Origin: Calonectria ilicicola
Taxonomy: Eukaryota; Ascomycota; Sordariomycetes; Hypocreales; Nectriaceae
Assembly: GCA_020809705.1 (NCBI GenBank)
Contig: CP085828.1
Coordinates: forward strand, 1,736,001 to 1,800,000
Reading direction: 5' to 3'
DNA length: 64,000 bases
Below the pieces are notes generated by a model that searched no databases, was not told where the DNA came from, and saw only the letters and a list, made by a program, of their open reading frames with translations. Each line of letters opens with the position of its first letter. Position 1 is the first letter of the stretch. The position numbers were made by a program, and so were the translations under genes. Positions 1 through 11,581 of this stretch are shown here, piece after piece.

Positions 1-1340
1 ATTGCCTCCAAAACATTTCCATACATTGACAGCGTAGATTCGGCCTTGATCCTGTTAGTGGGCGTATCTGTTGGCGCTTGATCTCCATCTCGCTGGGCTG
101 GAGAGAATAATTTGTGGTGATGAAGACTGATGTCTCTGCGGAAGAAGTTAAATTCCTTCTTCAACTGGTGCAGAATTGTGGTCCACTCTCCGCTGCTCAT
201 TTCGCTGACTACGACGCGATAAAAGTCCTTGTATGGTCGGCGAAGCCCGGAAGGTTGGATGCCAGTGTAGTAGTCGTTTTCCAGGGTATCAAACTCGGTT
301 GACAAACCCGTATCATATTCAACTCGCGCAAAAAGCACAATGCTAACGAGGTGTTTTGCCTTGAGCTTGGCCCATCGTTTAAACAAAGCTGGAAGAAATC
401 CATTGACAACTTTGTTAAACATAATTTCGCCAGAGCTCTCTGAGTCAAACCCCCACATCTCACGAGACATCTGAATGAAGAGAACGTATCTGGCTGACTC
501 GCTTCGGAAAATAGGCCTTGTATCGCGAGCAAAGAACGCCGAATGCACTTTGGAGCCATTGGCATAGATGGCGGTGACCTGGGCTTTGATAGTGCCCATA
601 AATAAGATGGATTGCCCCTTGTAGACAGTCCTCTCCGTCAACTCGCCGACAGTCATTCTCCAAATGTCAGCCCTAGATAGATATTGATCTTTGAACGATA
701 ATTCGACGTGAGATGCCTTTCTGATGGGGTTATCCTTGTTCACCTGTCATGAAGTTAGCATGATCCGAAACCAGAATCTGAACCTGGATTGTACCATTGT
801 TAAGAGAACCTGCGAGCCCTTCTTCATCCCAAATGCATCTGCGATGTGTTTTACCACGTAAACTTCCGCATCAGGCTGCCGCGCCTTCGTTTCCTGGGGC
901 ATATCCTTGGCAAGAAAAACATAGCTGTTGCTGGTACCATCGTCGTTGGTCTGATTGGCAGTCGCATTCTTAGAGTCGCCGTTGTGGTTCTGATTTTGTT
1001 TGTTGGTAGAGTTATGACCAGCTGGTGCCTTTCTCGACTCGTCCTTAACGGTTGTAATACACATCAAGGTGCCCGGTTTCACGTCGTCTCCTACCAGGTC
1101 CAGGTTGAGCAGTACCTCATCCTTGGAGTACCCCTCGTTTACCGCGACCGTGCACCGGCGCTCTATCTTCGCTCGCTTCTCCTCCTTCACCGTGGAATGG
1201 GAACGTATCGAGGCGCTGGCCGGGGAGGGAGAAACTTCAGTGGGTGCGCTCTCTAAGCTTGATCTGCTGAATTGCCGGAGATGGGACCAGTGTGGACCCT
1301 TCCGCGGGACCAGATTCTTTGCGACGCCATTTCGGGACAT
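1..1340 (-). CDS. IML1: Iml1/DEPDC5-like GATOR1 (SEACIT) subunit, N-terminal part, cut by the window edge
   Basis: Iml1 (DEPDC5 in animals) is the GAP subunit of the vacuolar SEACIT/GATOR1 complex, which turns off Gtr/Rag GTPases and so TORC1 when amino acids are scarce. Exons are 1340..795 and 743..1 (continuing off the window); the 51-bp intron 744..794 joins in frame at LLTM/VNKDN. The first exon has a basic, Ser-rich head and then the conserved start of the family ([26 protein letters not shown]). The second exon carries the conserved block around [15 protein letters not shown] and [20 protein letters not shown], continuing to FARVEYD. The start is set at MSRNG (1340); an in-frame ATG at 1505 would add 55 poorly conserved residues. 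DEP and C-terminal domains lie outside the window. The family call is strong; the exact start is not. Confidence 0.88.
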
Positions 1341-1812
1341 GGGAGCTCGATCATCGACAGCTACTGCGGTGGGTTCGACGGAGGATGATGCAATCTCATG
1401 GATCGCATGGTTGTAGCGATAGCCTGAGTAAGAACAGTAAGCTCCAAGATAGAGTGAGCTGGTAATGAAGTGCTGAAATTGCTCAAGCAAGGTCGTGATG
1501 TTCACTTAGTATAGGGTGATGCTAAGAGCATGGGGTTGGGAGGGCGCGGCAGAATCAAATTGGGGCCTCACCGCCTTCCAAATCCATTCACCTTCATGGC
1601 ACAAGTCTGCCCCCATGCTTTCATAGCACGCTTGAACAACTGCTCATTTGATAAAGTAATGATTTGACAAAAGAAGGGCAAATGAATGCCTGTTACTTCA
1701 AAAGTGGGCTTGATTTCTGTCTGGCGGCCGAACACAACAAATATATACCTTGGGTAGATCCTTTAATCCCTAAGAGTAGTGGCACATGGTGCTGAGCTAT
1801 CTACCTCTAGTA

Positions 1813-2056
1813 CGATCATTGAAAGATCGTACCTCCTCTACCATTTCCAACTATATTCCAGCCAAATAATACAGAAATAAACATAACACAAATGAAATGA
1901 AATAAAAACAACTCATATATAACCTTTTTATTGTTAGTTAATTAATTTTTTCTTCCTTTCTTTACCATTAAATCGATATTTTAGGGTAGTTTAGTGCTGT
2001 GCCGCTGAAGGCGAAGAGGTCACAGGGGCACAATCCTTCAAGTGTTTGTTGTATTG
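1813..2056. mobile_element. MITE-like non-autonomous element, copy 1
   Basis: About 244 bp with inverted ends: the left end reads CGATCATTGAAAGATCGTACC, and the right end, read on the minus strand, runs from CAATACAAC to CTTGAAGGATTGTGCC. It is flanked on both sides by TA (1811-1812 and 2057-2058), as expected for a Tc1/mariner-type target duplication. There is no coding capacity and the centre is AT-rich. It aligns by eye over most of its length with the element at 23179-23413, including ATTTT-rich inner parts and the right-hand GGGGCACAATC. The left end is more diverged, with several C/T and G/A changes. Confidence 0.6.
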
Positions 2057-2827
2057 TACATCTCAGGTGATGACAATATCCGTCATATCTTAATTCAGTC
2101 GAAATGGAAATCTATCGGGCTTTGAATAGATCTCTCGCATCTCCCCCGGTATTAGCCGAAAGCATGCAACAGTTGTTCCGTGACACCTTACAGTGTCGGA
2201 CGATTATGTTCCACATCTAGGCCAAGCTTGATTTGCAATACCACTGAACGACGCCGGATTCCCCGACCCAATCACGGATATACATATAATATAGCAAACA
2301 TATTTAAATTAAATGATGTGATAAATAGGGAGAAATTTCCCTTCTTGCTTCCTGCTGTCGACTTGTGTCATCAAGCAGCAATAGACAGCCTCACTAGAGT
2401 GCATCATACTACTTGTCACTGTCGCCAACACTTTTACTCAAAGGTTGACATGATAATTTTACCAGAAGGAAACACTATTGGACATGATAAGATGATTGCG
2501 CTTGTTGTGCTTTGTCAAAGTTTGATATGTTGGTGACACACGGACTAACATATGTATGTAGCAAACCGGCAACATTGAGCTGGTGACGTGTACAAGGAAT
2601 TGTTGATAAACCAAAGAAAGGGCCCAGATTTCCCCTTTTATAATTTGTGATTGTGGCATAAACATGAAAGGACTTCATGCAACCGCAGTTTTCACCACGG
2701 TATCACTTCCTAGCCGAGCCTGACGAAATTTCTTGCGGCAGCGTGATGAACTGGCACCTGAGCACTTGTTTCGCCATTTTAGTAATTTATAGAGCTCCCC
2801 CCCCTTCACCCTTCTTGATATTTCGAG

Positions 2828-2837
2828 TATATAAAAG
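2828..2837 (+). promoter_or_regulatory. TATA box of the CDF transporter gene
   Basis: TATATAAAAG lies 121 bp upstream of the ATG at 2958, a normal spacing for a fungal core promoter with a short leader. Confidence 0.6.
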
Positions 2838-2957
2838 CTGGTATTTCTTGGGATTCGAACAACCAAGCGGGTGCTCGATTTTCGGATCAGTCAAGAATTC
2901 TTCGTGCAACTGACTCTAGTTGACTTATTGCCCAAGATTATCAACCATACTAGTGGG

Positions 2958-4554
2958 ATGGCACTTCATAAATTCACTAGAAGGCAGCGTCTGATTGCGG
3001 CAATTGCAATTTCGTTCTCGTTTTTCATCGTGGAGCTAGTAGGTTTGTATTCACGAAGTCCTGAAACTGCGTCAATGGCTTGTATTGACAATTTGCTGGT
3101 AGTGGGGTTTCTTACAAGATCATTTGCTCTGATAGCAGATGCTTTTCACTACGTATGGACCGCGGTTGATATCAAGGAATCTGCTAATCGGACACAGTTC
3201 GGCGACTTAGTTGGGGTGGTTGTTGCACTGGGAGCGCTCGTGGTGAGTTCTTGCTCAAGGTCACATATACTAACATTACGGACTAAGGTATTGTAACAGA
3301 TATCAGAGAAATCTGAGGCAGCACCCCCAGAATATACTTTTGGGTGGCAAAGAGCCACTGTTTTAGGAGCTTTCTTTAACGGCGTGTTTCTTTTTGCTGT
3401 GGGAATTAGCATCCTCGTACAAGCGGTTGAACGATGTATCCATCTCGATTGTAAGTTGATTTGACGAAAGGGGGCACATTGAATTGAATAGCTAATAAAA
3501 GATAGACATGGATAAACCTGAGATAGTCCTTATCGTCGGATGCGTGGGTTTAGCACTCAATATTCTGGTTATGTCATTTCTCCATGGTGCGCCAATCTTT
3601 TCTACAGACGAACTATTACCGGGCTGACCTGATCAAAGAGCATGGCGACAACCAAGTCCACGACAATGACAATGTTTTCAATGCTCGATCCAAATCTAGT
3701 TGTGATTCCCATGACCACCAAGATGCTATGAACGCGAATAACTGTACATCGGCTGGCATTCGAGTGCCTCATAGGGCGTTGGTATGTTTCTGTATCTGGC
3801 ATCCATAAAATGTCGCATTTCGCACACTAAAAATGTATTCTAGATCACAAGTAACCATAACGAACACAAACACACATTGGTCATGTTGAAATCCCCGGGT
3901 CGAGATTTGGGCATGCTTGGCGTCCTCATTCATGTCATGGGCGACGCCATCAACAACATCGGGGTCATCATTGCGGCAATTATTATTTGGAAGACAAAGG
4001 GAGAGGCTCGCTATTATGCTGATCCAGCAGTAGGTATATTCATTTCAATCATGATTCTCCTCTCGTCACTTCCTCTTGTCAGGAACAGCGGATCCATTCT
4101 GTTGCAGATCGCCCCTGGCGGAATCAAACTGGATGATGTCAAACATGACATTGAAATGGTGAGAATGTGCTTCAGATGAATTTTTTTCTAGTTTGAGCCC
4201 TGAGACTGATATAAATAGATTCCTGGCATCAGGTCTGTCCATGAGCTACACATCTGGCGGCTGAATCAACAGAAATCCATCGCATCTGCTCACCTGGTTG
4301 TTGAAGATGACACAATAGAAAACTTCACAGAGAAGGCGAAGATCATTATGGAATGTCTTCACGCCTACGGAATTCACTCCGCGACATTACAACCGGAAGT
4401 CTCTCCAGCAGACTCAACAGAGATCTTTGTCTCGGCAATTGATGGCAGACTAAACTTACCTAGTCACAGGTTGGACGCGCGGGAACAGTGCCAGTTGGTT
4501 TGTGGCAGTATGTGCGATGGAATGAGGTGCTGCAAACACATTCCTGCAGAGTAA
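2958..4554 (+). CDS. Zinc-type cation diffusion facilitator (ZRC1/COT1-like)
   Basis: A CDF transporter, expected to move Zn2+ (perhaps Co2+) out of the cytosol, in fungi usually into the vacuole, in exchange for protons. Exons are 2958-3042, 3103-3152, 3198-3242, 3300-3450, 3506-3586, 3639-3781, 3844-4158 and 4219-4554, giving 401 residues. Both zinc-site HxxxD motifs of the ZnT/Zrc1 group are present: HYFGD (about 44-48, helix 2) and HVMGD (about 215-219, helix 5). Other family blocks are YTFGWQRATVLGAFFNGVFL, LNILVMSFLHEHGD and VHELHIWRL in the C-terminal cytosolic domain. The His-rich loop between helices 4 and 5 is short (HEHGD, CDSHDHQD, HNEHKH). The intron 3587-3638 was placed to restore the family sequence FLHEHG; the nearer AG would frameshift. 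Vacuolar location is inferred. Confidence 0.9.
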
Positions 4555-7500
4555 TTGGTGTCTCGATGTGGTTCTCGCCTGAAGCCGGAGGCACAGTGGT
4601 GGGGAAAGAGGGGTTTGAAGGTTACTCGGTGTCAAACTGGACGATTGCGCGTGACTGATACAGAAACGGTAGCTGACACATCTCTACGAAATGACAAGGA
4701 TAGGAAAAAAAATCCCTGCGGTGAATCTGTGAAGATTTCAGATGCTGAAACTTTGGAAAAGTTGTTAGGTGGGATTCGGTTTTTCTATCCAAGACTAATA
4801 GCGTATTCTAGACTACGGTTCAAATCGACGGTCAAAGCCAGCAAAAGAGTAGCCAGCGTAACTTGGGTACAGTGCCTTTTTCCGTTCGTCTTTAACTGAG
4901 GGGATGCTATGTTGTAGCCTGGGCATTCTTTTATGCCTGTTTCGCTATGGGCCAAGAAGCCCTAAGGTAAACGAGTCTCCACGTTGAATCACGGCCAGTT
5001 TAAGGGTGGGATATGCAGGAATGGGCCTAAAAACTACTAGCCTTGAAGTGGCAACTCGGCGAGGGACACATATGGAGATCTTGGGCGAGAGATCATCCAA
5101 CGGGGGCTACTCTTGGCTGATGACGAGCTCAACCTCGAACTCGGGGAGATTCGTGTGACAACAATTCGGCTGGCTGAATATCCTGGTGCAACCTTTTCTG
5201 AACTGGGAGAGTCGGCTGGTTCATGGGGGTCAAGCCTGGTCAGCATGGCTGGGTGAAGCGAGACGGCTGAGGGACGGGCCGTTGGTGGTCAGTCTAATAG
5301 TCGAGGGAATTATGTACATGTCCGGGACCTGAAGCGAGAGGACTTGCGGCGTTGACGTATTAGGCTGAGGAGCTACACCTAAACGATGACGCGAAAAGAG
5401 TGAAGATTAGGTTGTTGCAATAGTTATTGCCGCCGAACCCGCCGAATGATTAAACACTATCACAATCACGGAACCCCTCCCCCACGTCTTAGAGCACTTG
5501 CCATTGTGAGTCCGTCGAGATTCAACTGTGCCTCTTGGCGAATGTAGTGCATGGTTAGTAGACGAGTGACCGATTGCGAATTGGCGGCGCGGGTGCGTTA
5601 GGGCGCCAAATGGAGCCCCTAAGTCTGTGAGGGGCGGAATCCAAGCCGAAACCACGACTCAGCAAGCCTCAAAGTCGTGAGCCGAACACATTTCGGGTTC
5701 CAAGCTGTCGGAGGAGGCCAGCAGCGCCGACAGAACAGGGGTGTTGGTGTTGGGCGGCATACATGCTTGGGGGGAGAAATATGACATGTAACAGATGCCA
5801 GGATGAAAGCTCATGCAACCGCTCCATGCGCGATGACTGGGGCGGCTCATTTCCAAGTAACGTCAGAGGTCTAAAATGATTTGCGCTGGTATCCCGGGGG
5901 GGGTATTAGAGAGCTGGAGCGTGATTTTGCTTGGTCGATTCGCCCGGATGTGGAGCGGTGAATGTGATGAGCATAGCATGGAGCTGGAGCTGCCCTAAAG
6001 CTACCCCAGCTCGGGGGCACGTGATGAACGCCACTTACAAACGTGGAGTCAGAGCATAACACGGAGAGGTGTTCAGCGCGATGTTTGCTTTTTTGAAGGT
6101 TGTTATGCACTAGGTGCATACCCACTCGCTGAAGGACCCTTGGCACAGAAGTAAGAGGAATCCCACTGTCTTGTTTAGTATGAGTATTAACTGCGTGTGC
6201 AGTCTCCAACTGACTAGAGTCTGGTCTGGATCTCATATACGCCTCCCTTGCACACGCGCAGATTGCGCGGAACAATATCACATTGCATAACCAGACTGGT
6301 CCGGACAGTTCAGCCATAAAGGAATTTACAATATCTGGACCAGCCATGTCCCCAGTCTAGGCTCACCTGCGATCCGTTGCGGTCGCTTGATTATCAACTA
6401 CCTGAAGCAGACGCGGACCCGCAGGCAGCCTGTCCTGTGGCTTGTCAACAGCGCTGCAGCCGCGCACAGGCTGAGGCGAGAGATGTGGGCGAGCTAAAGC
6501 AAGGCAAACTGGTGGCAAGATGCATAATAGCCTTGGTTTCCGAAGCATAGTGTACAAAAAACGCATTACTAGGAGGAGTTGATGTGATGTGGCGTTGCCA
6601 TCACCAGCTGTCCTATGCTGCGTATGCATCGAGGCCATCAACGAGGCCCACCCACTCACTGACCACTGAGCAATGACGAAAAAGAACATGATCGAAGCAA
6701 GGGGATGGACATAGGATGAAGTCACATCCGGGGCCAGGATGTAAGATAGCCAAGATGATCGTCGTGATTACGGGCGTTTTTCCTCATCTGCAGCGCTTAA
6801 CTTGATTGACTTGACCGACGGCTGGGTGGGATGAAGATCAGCAAATGAGGCTGGTTGGATAGAACATGCAGGAAACGCTGGCCGGACGGAGGTCTGACGT
6901 GCTTGCGGATCATCGAGGGGGACCGATGCGATAAAGCTCTCAAGCTAGCTGTGCGAGGGGCTTGTCGCGGGGTATCTGTCTAGCTATGTGCCATAACTAG
7001 TGGGTATATGCTGATGAAAATTTTCCATAGTATGTCATTTGACATGGGATGGCTGTTAGCAGACTGGCCTAGGCGTTCTTTCGCGTGTTTGAGAGAGATA
7101 TCCACAGTCTTGGGTCAGAGACAATGAGAAGGAGCAGTGGCTGACCATGGGACAAGTTGCCTGAAGCGAGGGCCCAGCTTGGGTGAGAATCCCGAAGACG
7201 ACTCTGAATTCGGACTAGCAAGTGGGCCATATCGTAGACCCAAATGATTTGACCAAACAGGCGACAGACGTTGTGGTGAGCATGCAAGTGGGAAGGGCAC
7301 GGCAAGTCGGACCCACATGCGTAATATCCTTGAGCCGTCAAGTTAGGGATCTAATATTCATCGCTTGCGAGTAACGTCTTGGATGGGGTGCATGCCTAGG
7401 AAACCCTCGCTTCGGCCCCAGAGAGGACGCGGATATTTGATAGCCAGATGCCTTCAGTAGAGAGCACTTACGATCCCCCAGTTCATAGTAGTAAATTAGA

Positions 7501-8710
7501 ATATACAGAGTCGACTGGATGACAAATCACTACACATTGGCTGGCAGAGGAGGGAAAATTTTTTCCCCAAAAAATATTGGCAGGATACGCGATGGTGCCG
7601 AGGTTTGGAGGGCAACCAATTTCCTTCCTGGTTAAACTTTTTAATACATTATAAATTTCATGTTGTGATATTTATTGATGCTGGGATATTGAGTTTCTGA
7701 GAATTTGTTTACAAAGCCATGTTTGTCATTCCGATGGCTCAAGTGGCTAAGATGAAAATGATCATCGATCGCCACGTATAGTATGTACGCCTTGACAATG
7801 TTAAAACCCTGCCTTTCGGTTGGCAATAAATTAGTCTGTGTCATGTACATGTGATGAGCTGCGTGTGGAGATGAGTGAGAAACAGTCCCGAGTTCCGGGT
7901 CGTCAAATTGACAATGACAAATGTTATTCCTCATACGAACGCCGCCGCGGTAATAAGGTTGGGGCTCTTTTCCGGTTATGGCTCGGAAGCCGTTGCGTTT
8001 TATTCGGAGTTCCCAGGGCCACGATTCACGTCGAACGCGATTACGTACAACACGCCGGCACTTGGGTGTTCCCAAAAAAAAAAAAATTGACAGACGATCT
8101 GAAGGGCCCTTTGCTTCCTACGGCACTTGCCAGTCGGGAACTTGTAGGTGTGGCTCGGATAAATGGCGCCGCCTAAGTGCACTTTGGGCTCCGTCCACCT
8201 GGATCTCGACCTTGACTCGGCGTTGGACTTGGTTGGATGAGCCATGGTCGGGGTCCGGATTACGGATACCGCCCCTCGTACTCGTGATCTTCGATCCACG
8301 GTTCTCGACACGCAAAAAAGCACCGAGGAGGTATCCGCTCCAACATGCCGTACCACATCTGTAAGCCACCATAGGGCATCAATCGCTAGATTAGCAGCGA
8401 GGCCTAATTGCCGTTCGCCTCTCACATCCTAGTCACTGCAGCAAGGCATTTGCCCACCAGTCCACCATCACTTGCTTTTTGTCGATGAGTCCCGCCCACC
8501 CCAAGCCTCATTTGTTCGCTACCTGCTGAGCGGCTTCTGCTCTGAGTGGTCCAAGTGGGAAGCGCGCACATGACGCTACTGTAGAAAGATAGCAACGTTG
8601 TAGACTTCCCATCCACCGCTAAGCTTCTCAGCGCACAACATAAATTACTAAAAAAGGGCCGCTACTTGCCGTATGTACACATTCGATATCTGTGGGAATA
8701 CGTATTAGTG

Positions 8711-8755
8711 TAGTGTGTGCGTGTGTACATATGTGTGCGTGCGTGTGTGTGTGGG
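8711..8755. repeat. Degenerate GT-rich simple repeat
   Basis: Interrupted GTGTGTGC and GTGTGTAC units make up this stretch; it is low-complexity sequence without coding potential. Confidence 0.7.
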
Positions 8756-10250
8756 CACAACTTGAAGATGCTGCCTCGAATCTGTAGGTCAACCCATCGA
8801 TGGATCCACCACTCCTCTCTTGGGTTCTTACTCGGCGCTGGACTTTTGGCCTTGGCACATCTAACCTTGCCTGGCTTGGCGTGGGTGGTGGGAGCTCATG
8901 GCAATCCTAGGGTCAGCCTGGGTGAGTGGTTGTGAGGCTGCTTTTCGTAGCTCTACTACGATGATGGAGGGTCCCATTTTGAGCCTGCGCCCTCGCGCCC
9001 ACGCCGACGACCCAGCAGCACTCGTGGTAAGCATTGAGGTCAGAGGTCCGGAACAGTCCCAAAGGAGAGCAATCCTAGCCAGAGCCGCCGGGAAGACCCT
9101 GGTCGGGCGACGTCGCTGGGGGGCCTTTCACCGCATTTTGGGGCCAGCCTAACATGGTCAATGTGGTTTGACCTGTGTGTACACTGCACTGCTTTCGACG
9201 CTGAGACCTGTGGCGTTGGGCAGGGAGCTGGAGGTTGGATCCTGTAAGCTGGGGGCTAAGGTTGATTACTACACCAGCCGTCATCCTTTGAGGGCGCCAT
9301 CCGACATCCAAGACCTCGCGTGTTATTTTGTTTCTATGTTTTCTTTTCCTTGTTTCTTCCCTGACAGGTGACTATTTACACACTAACGGAATACTTCGTT
9401 GGGCAGGAAACAAAAGAGACCAAGGGCACGGTGCACAGTTTAGCAGGGGATGCCGTTGCCCCTAGTTTGACACCCGCCGAGCTTATGGAATGGGATTGCC
9501 CGTTCCGAGTGCTCTGGTCAAACACTACTGATTCCCGTCCATTTCATTCTTGACCGCGTCATAGTGATTTGTTTATGCTGCACCCCCGCGTGCGTCTCAC
9601 CCGCGAAGCTTCTCAGCTTTGGCGGAAACGGATTGGACGGATACCTTCGCTTGAGTATCCAGTTGCTGGTCTCGGCTCCAGTTTCAGTGCCGGCGGCTGC
9701 TCAGCCTGTCTGTCTGGCATTATCGGCTCTCCGCCCACACCCGGAGCACCAGCAACGGAGTTGATAGCAGCATCTAGAATATGCCAGCGTCATAATTACC
9801 TAGGCGGCGACAGGGCACTGGGCTGGTTTACCCATTCATAAGCAAGTCCCCAGCAGAAAGGAGCAGCACCACCCTTCAGTAAGAAAAATAGTTAAAAAAA
9901 AATATACGACGTAGATTTCCCTTGACGTAGATCATTCCCCGCCATCCCTCGTCGGCTGCCTGTCCTCAGCATCTTATCGAATCTCCTAGGGCTCCAAAAA
10001 AGGCCGCTTTCCCTCCCCTCCCTCCCCCTCTTCAATCTGTTCCCACTGAACCAAACTCCACCCCTCTATTCATCCATCCCTCCATCGCTTGAGCGGATTC
10101 GACAACCGAAAAACTCACCGGTCAGGACTGCACCATCTCCTGCGTCTTCAGCTTGCCGCCATCGTTGTACAACTTCTTTGTCTACTTTTCCTGAGTGGGC
10201 TAGTTTCTGCCAAGCGCAGGCATACAACCATCCATCCATCCATCCCACAG

Positions 10251-10252
<2 letters not shown>

Positions 10253-10312
<60 letters not shown>
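10253..10312. repeat. (AC)30 microsatellite
   Basis: Thirty uninterrupted AC units, preceded by CCAT repeats at 10227-10245. The tract lies 140 bp upstream of a TATA box and 1.27 kb upstream of the Lst4 start codon. Its length suggests allelic variation and possible polymerase slippage. It also creates false Val-Cys-rich open frames on the minus strand. Confidence 0.98.
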
Positions 10313-10313
<1 letters not shown>

Positions 10314-10449
10314 ACACATAGATCCATACACACTCCTCAGAGTCGCCGACTGTTGCATCGCACACACCCACTTGCAGTAACCTGCAAGCACCGACGCCAG
10401 CGCCAGCACCAGCACCAGCTGGGACTAGGCAAGCGCCTCGACGATCCAG

Positions 10450-10459
10450 TATAAAAAGG
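10450..10459 (+). promoter_or_regulatory. Candidate TATA box for the LST4-like gene
   Basis: TATAAAAAGG is followed by pyrimidine-rich sequence up to the coding region. If used, it would give a leader of about 1.1 kb containing several upstream ATGs. An alternative start closer to the ATG cannot be excluded. Confidence 0.35.
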
Positions 10460-11581
10460 TACCGACCCGCCCAAGGACCCTGGGTTCTTCGGCTTAGCGC
10501 CTGTCCCCTCTCGTCCTCTCCGCCCGCCCCGCCGCCTTCGCCGGTGCTTTCTCGCTGGGGGTGGGGTACTGTACTATCTCTGTACGAGGACGCCGCCCAC
10601 TGCACCCACCCTCTCTCATAGGTCCAAATAGTGCATCGAGTCAATCTTGTCAACAGCACGGTCAGCCCTCCACGCCCTGCCACTACTGACGTTGCCCACT
10701 GCCACCCGCCCCGAACCTGGCCCCCGAACCGGCCATCTGGGTTTCCTTCAACCACCACCAACTGTGCCAGCAACATCTCCCAGGGGCGACCATGATTCAC
10801 TTTGACCCAAACACCAACGCCAAAGACCTCTAGGCTGGGCATCAAAATTCCTGTTGCCCGTGTTTATGCCTTGTTTTCGCATTCTCCCTTTCTTTCCTCT
10901 CTCATCCGCTCTCCCTTGCTCCAGATTTCCGGTTTCCAAGACATATGCCGACCTCTAACACCTCGCTCTTTCTGTCTTATCTCACTCACCCGCTATCACC
11001 TCTCACTTCCCACCTCAAACAGGTCATCACCGATTGCAGTCGACCGCCCTTCCCTTCGCGACTTATGCGCTAAACGTCACCTGTTCCTCCACGATAACCT
11101 CGCTGTGTTTTTACTGTCTCCCTCCTACCGCGCCCATTATCCAAGAAGTCTCCACCAGCGATTTTCTCTTTCTCCAGTGCTCTCCAGACACGCGACAGCT
11201 CCCAACACTTGTGTCCCGCACGCGCCAAACCTACCTCCACCTCGACGACGTCACGCCTCTTACGTATCACTCGAGGGACAACTTTGAGCTGCAACTGTCT
11301 TCGCTATCACCGCGCTTGTCCCCTTGACTTGGAATTCCCGTCGTCTTTGATTGTGCTCCCATTTGAACGTCAACCGGCGTCTCACCCCAGCTACCCTTGC
11401 CCGACCCCGGGCTCGTGTCGTCACCTTCACATGCCACTTGCAAAGGTTACGATGCACTTACGCCCAGCTCAAAACACGTCGGCCAGTATTTTTATCATGG
11501 CCCGCTGCCTGCATTAGGTTCGACAAGCAATCTTTCCTGTCTTTCTTGCGCCGCCCTCTGGGCCTTTTGTGCGCCTCCGAC
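10460..11581 (+). other. Probable long CT-rich 5' leader of the LST4-like gene
   Basis: Rich in C and T on the plus strand with recurring TCTC, CTTCC and CACC words, typical of fungal 5' leaders. It contains several upstream ATGs, including one at 11351 that is in frame with the downstream coding sequence and would add 77 residues. That extension is rich in Arg and Cys and looks like translated leader rather than protein. Confidence 0.45.

Larger units (their letters stand above)
1341..2957. other. Intergenic region between IML1 and the CDF transporter
   Basis: No open frame here resembles a protein. It holds the upstream regions of two divergent genes. The MITE-like element at 1813-2056 sits in the middle of it, and a TATA box for the transporter is at 2828-2837. 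The stretch around 1880-1980 is strongly AT-rich. Confidence 0.7.
4555..10449. other. Long region without a supportable gene (about 5.9 kb)
   Basis: Open frames are short, overlap on both strands and match no family I know; none continues through plausible splice sites into a domain. Visible landmarks are a run of A at about 8079-8090, a degenerate GT-rich stretch near 8711-8755, short CCAT repeats at 10227-10245 and the long AC tract at 10253-10312. I see no inverted-repeat ends, transposase motif or RNA gene. It could hold non-coding RNA, distal promoter elements or decayed repeats. Confidence 0.6.

Noticed and set aside
5871..6347. 158-codon minus-strand frame
   Set aside because: No domain, no splice continuation, no conserved-looking pattern.
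7930..7960. GCCGCCGCGGTAATAA, resembling the universal small-subunit rRNA 530-loop
   Set aside because: The similarity is limited to a dozen bases; flanking sequence does not match any rRNA region.
10066..10845. 259-codon minus-strand frame with long Val-Cys repeats
   Set aside because: It is produced by the (AC)30 microsatellite and flanking low-complexity DNA; no domain or plausible gene structure.
11351..11581. Upstream in-frame extension of the LST4-like protein (77 residues)
   Set aside because: The residues are Arg/Cys/Leu-rich translated leader; MLGRLLHL is the more natural start, directly before the Ser-rich head and FNIP domain.
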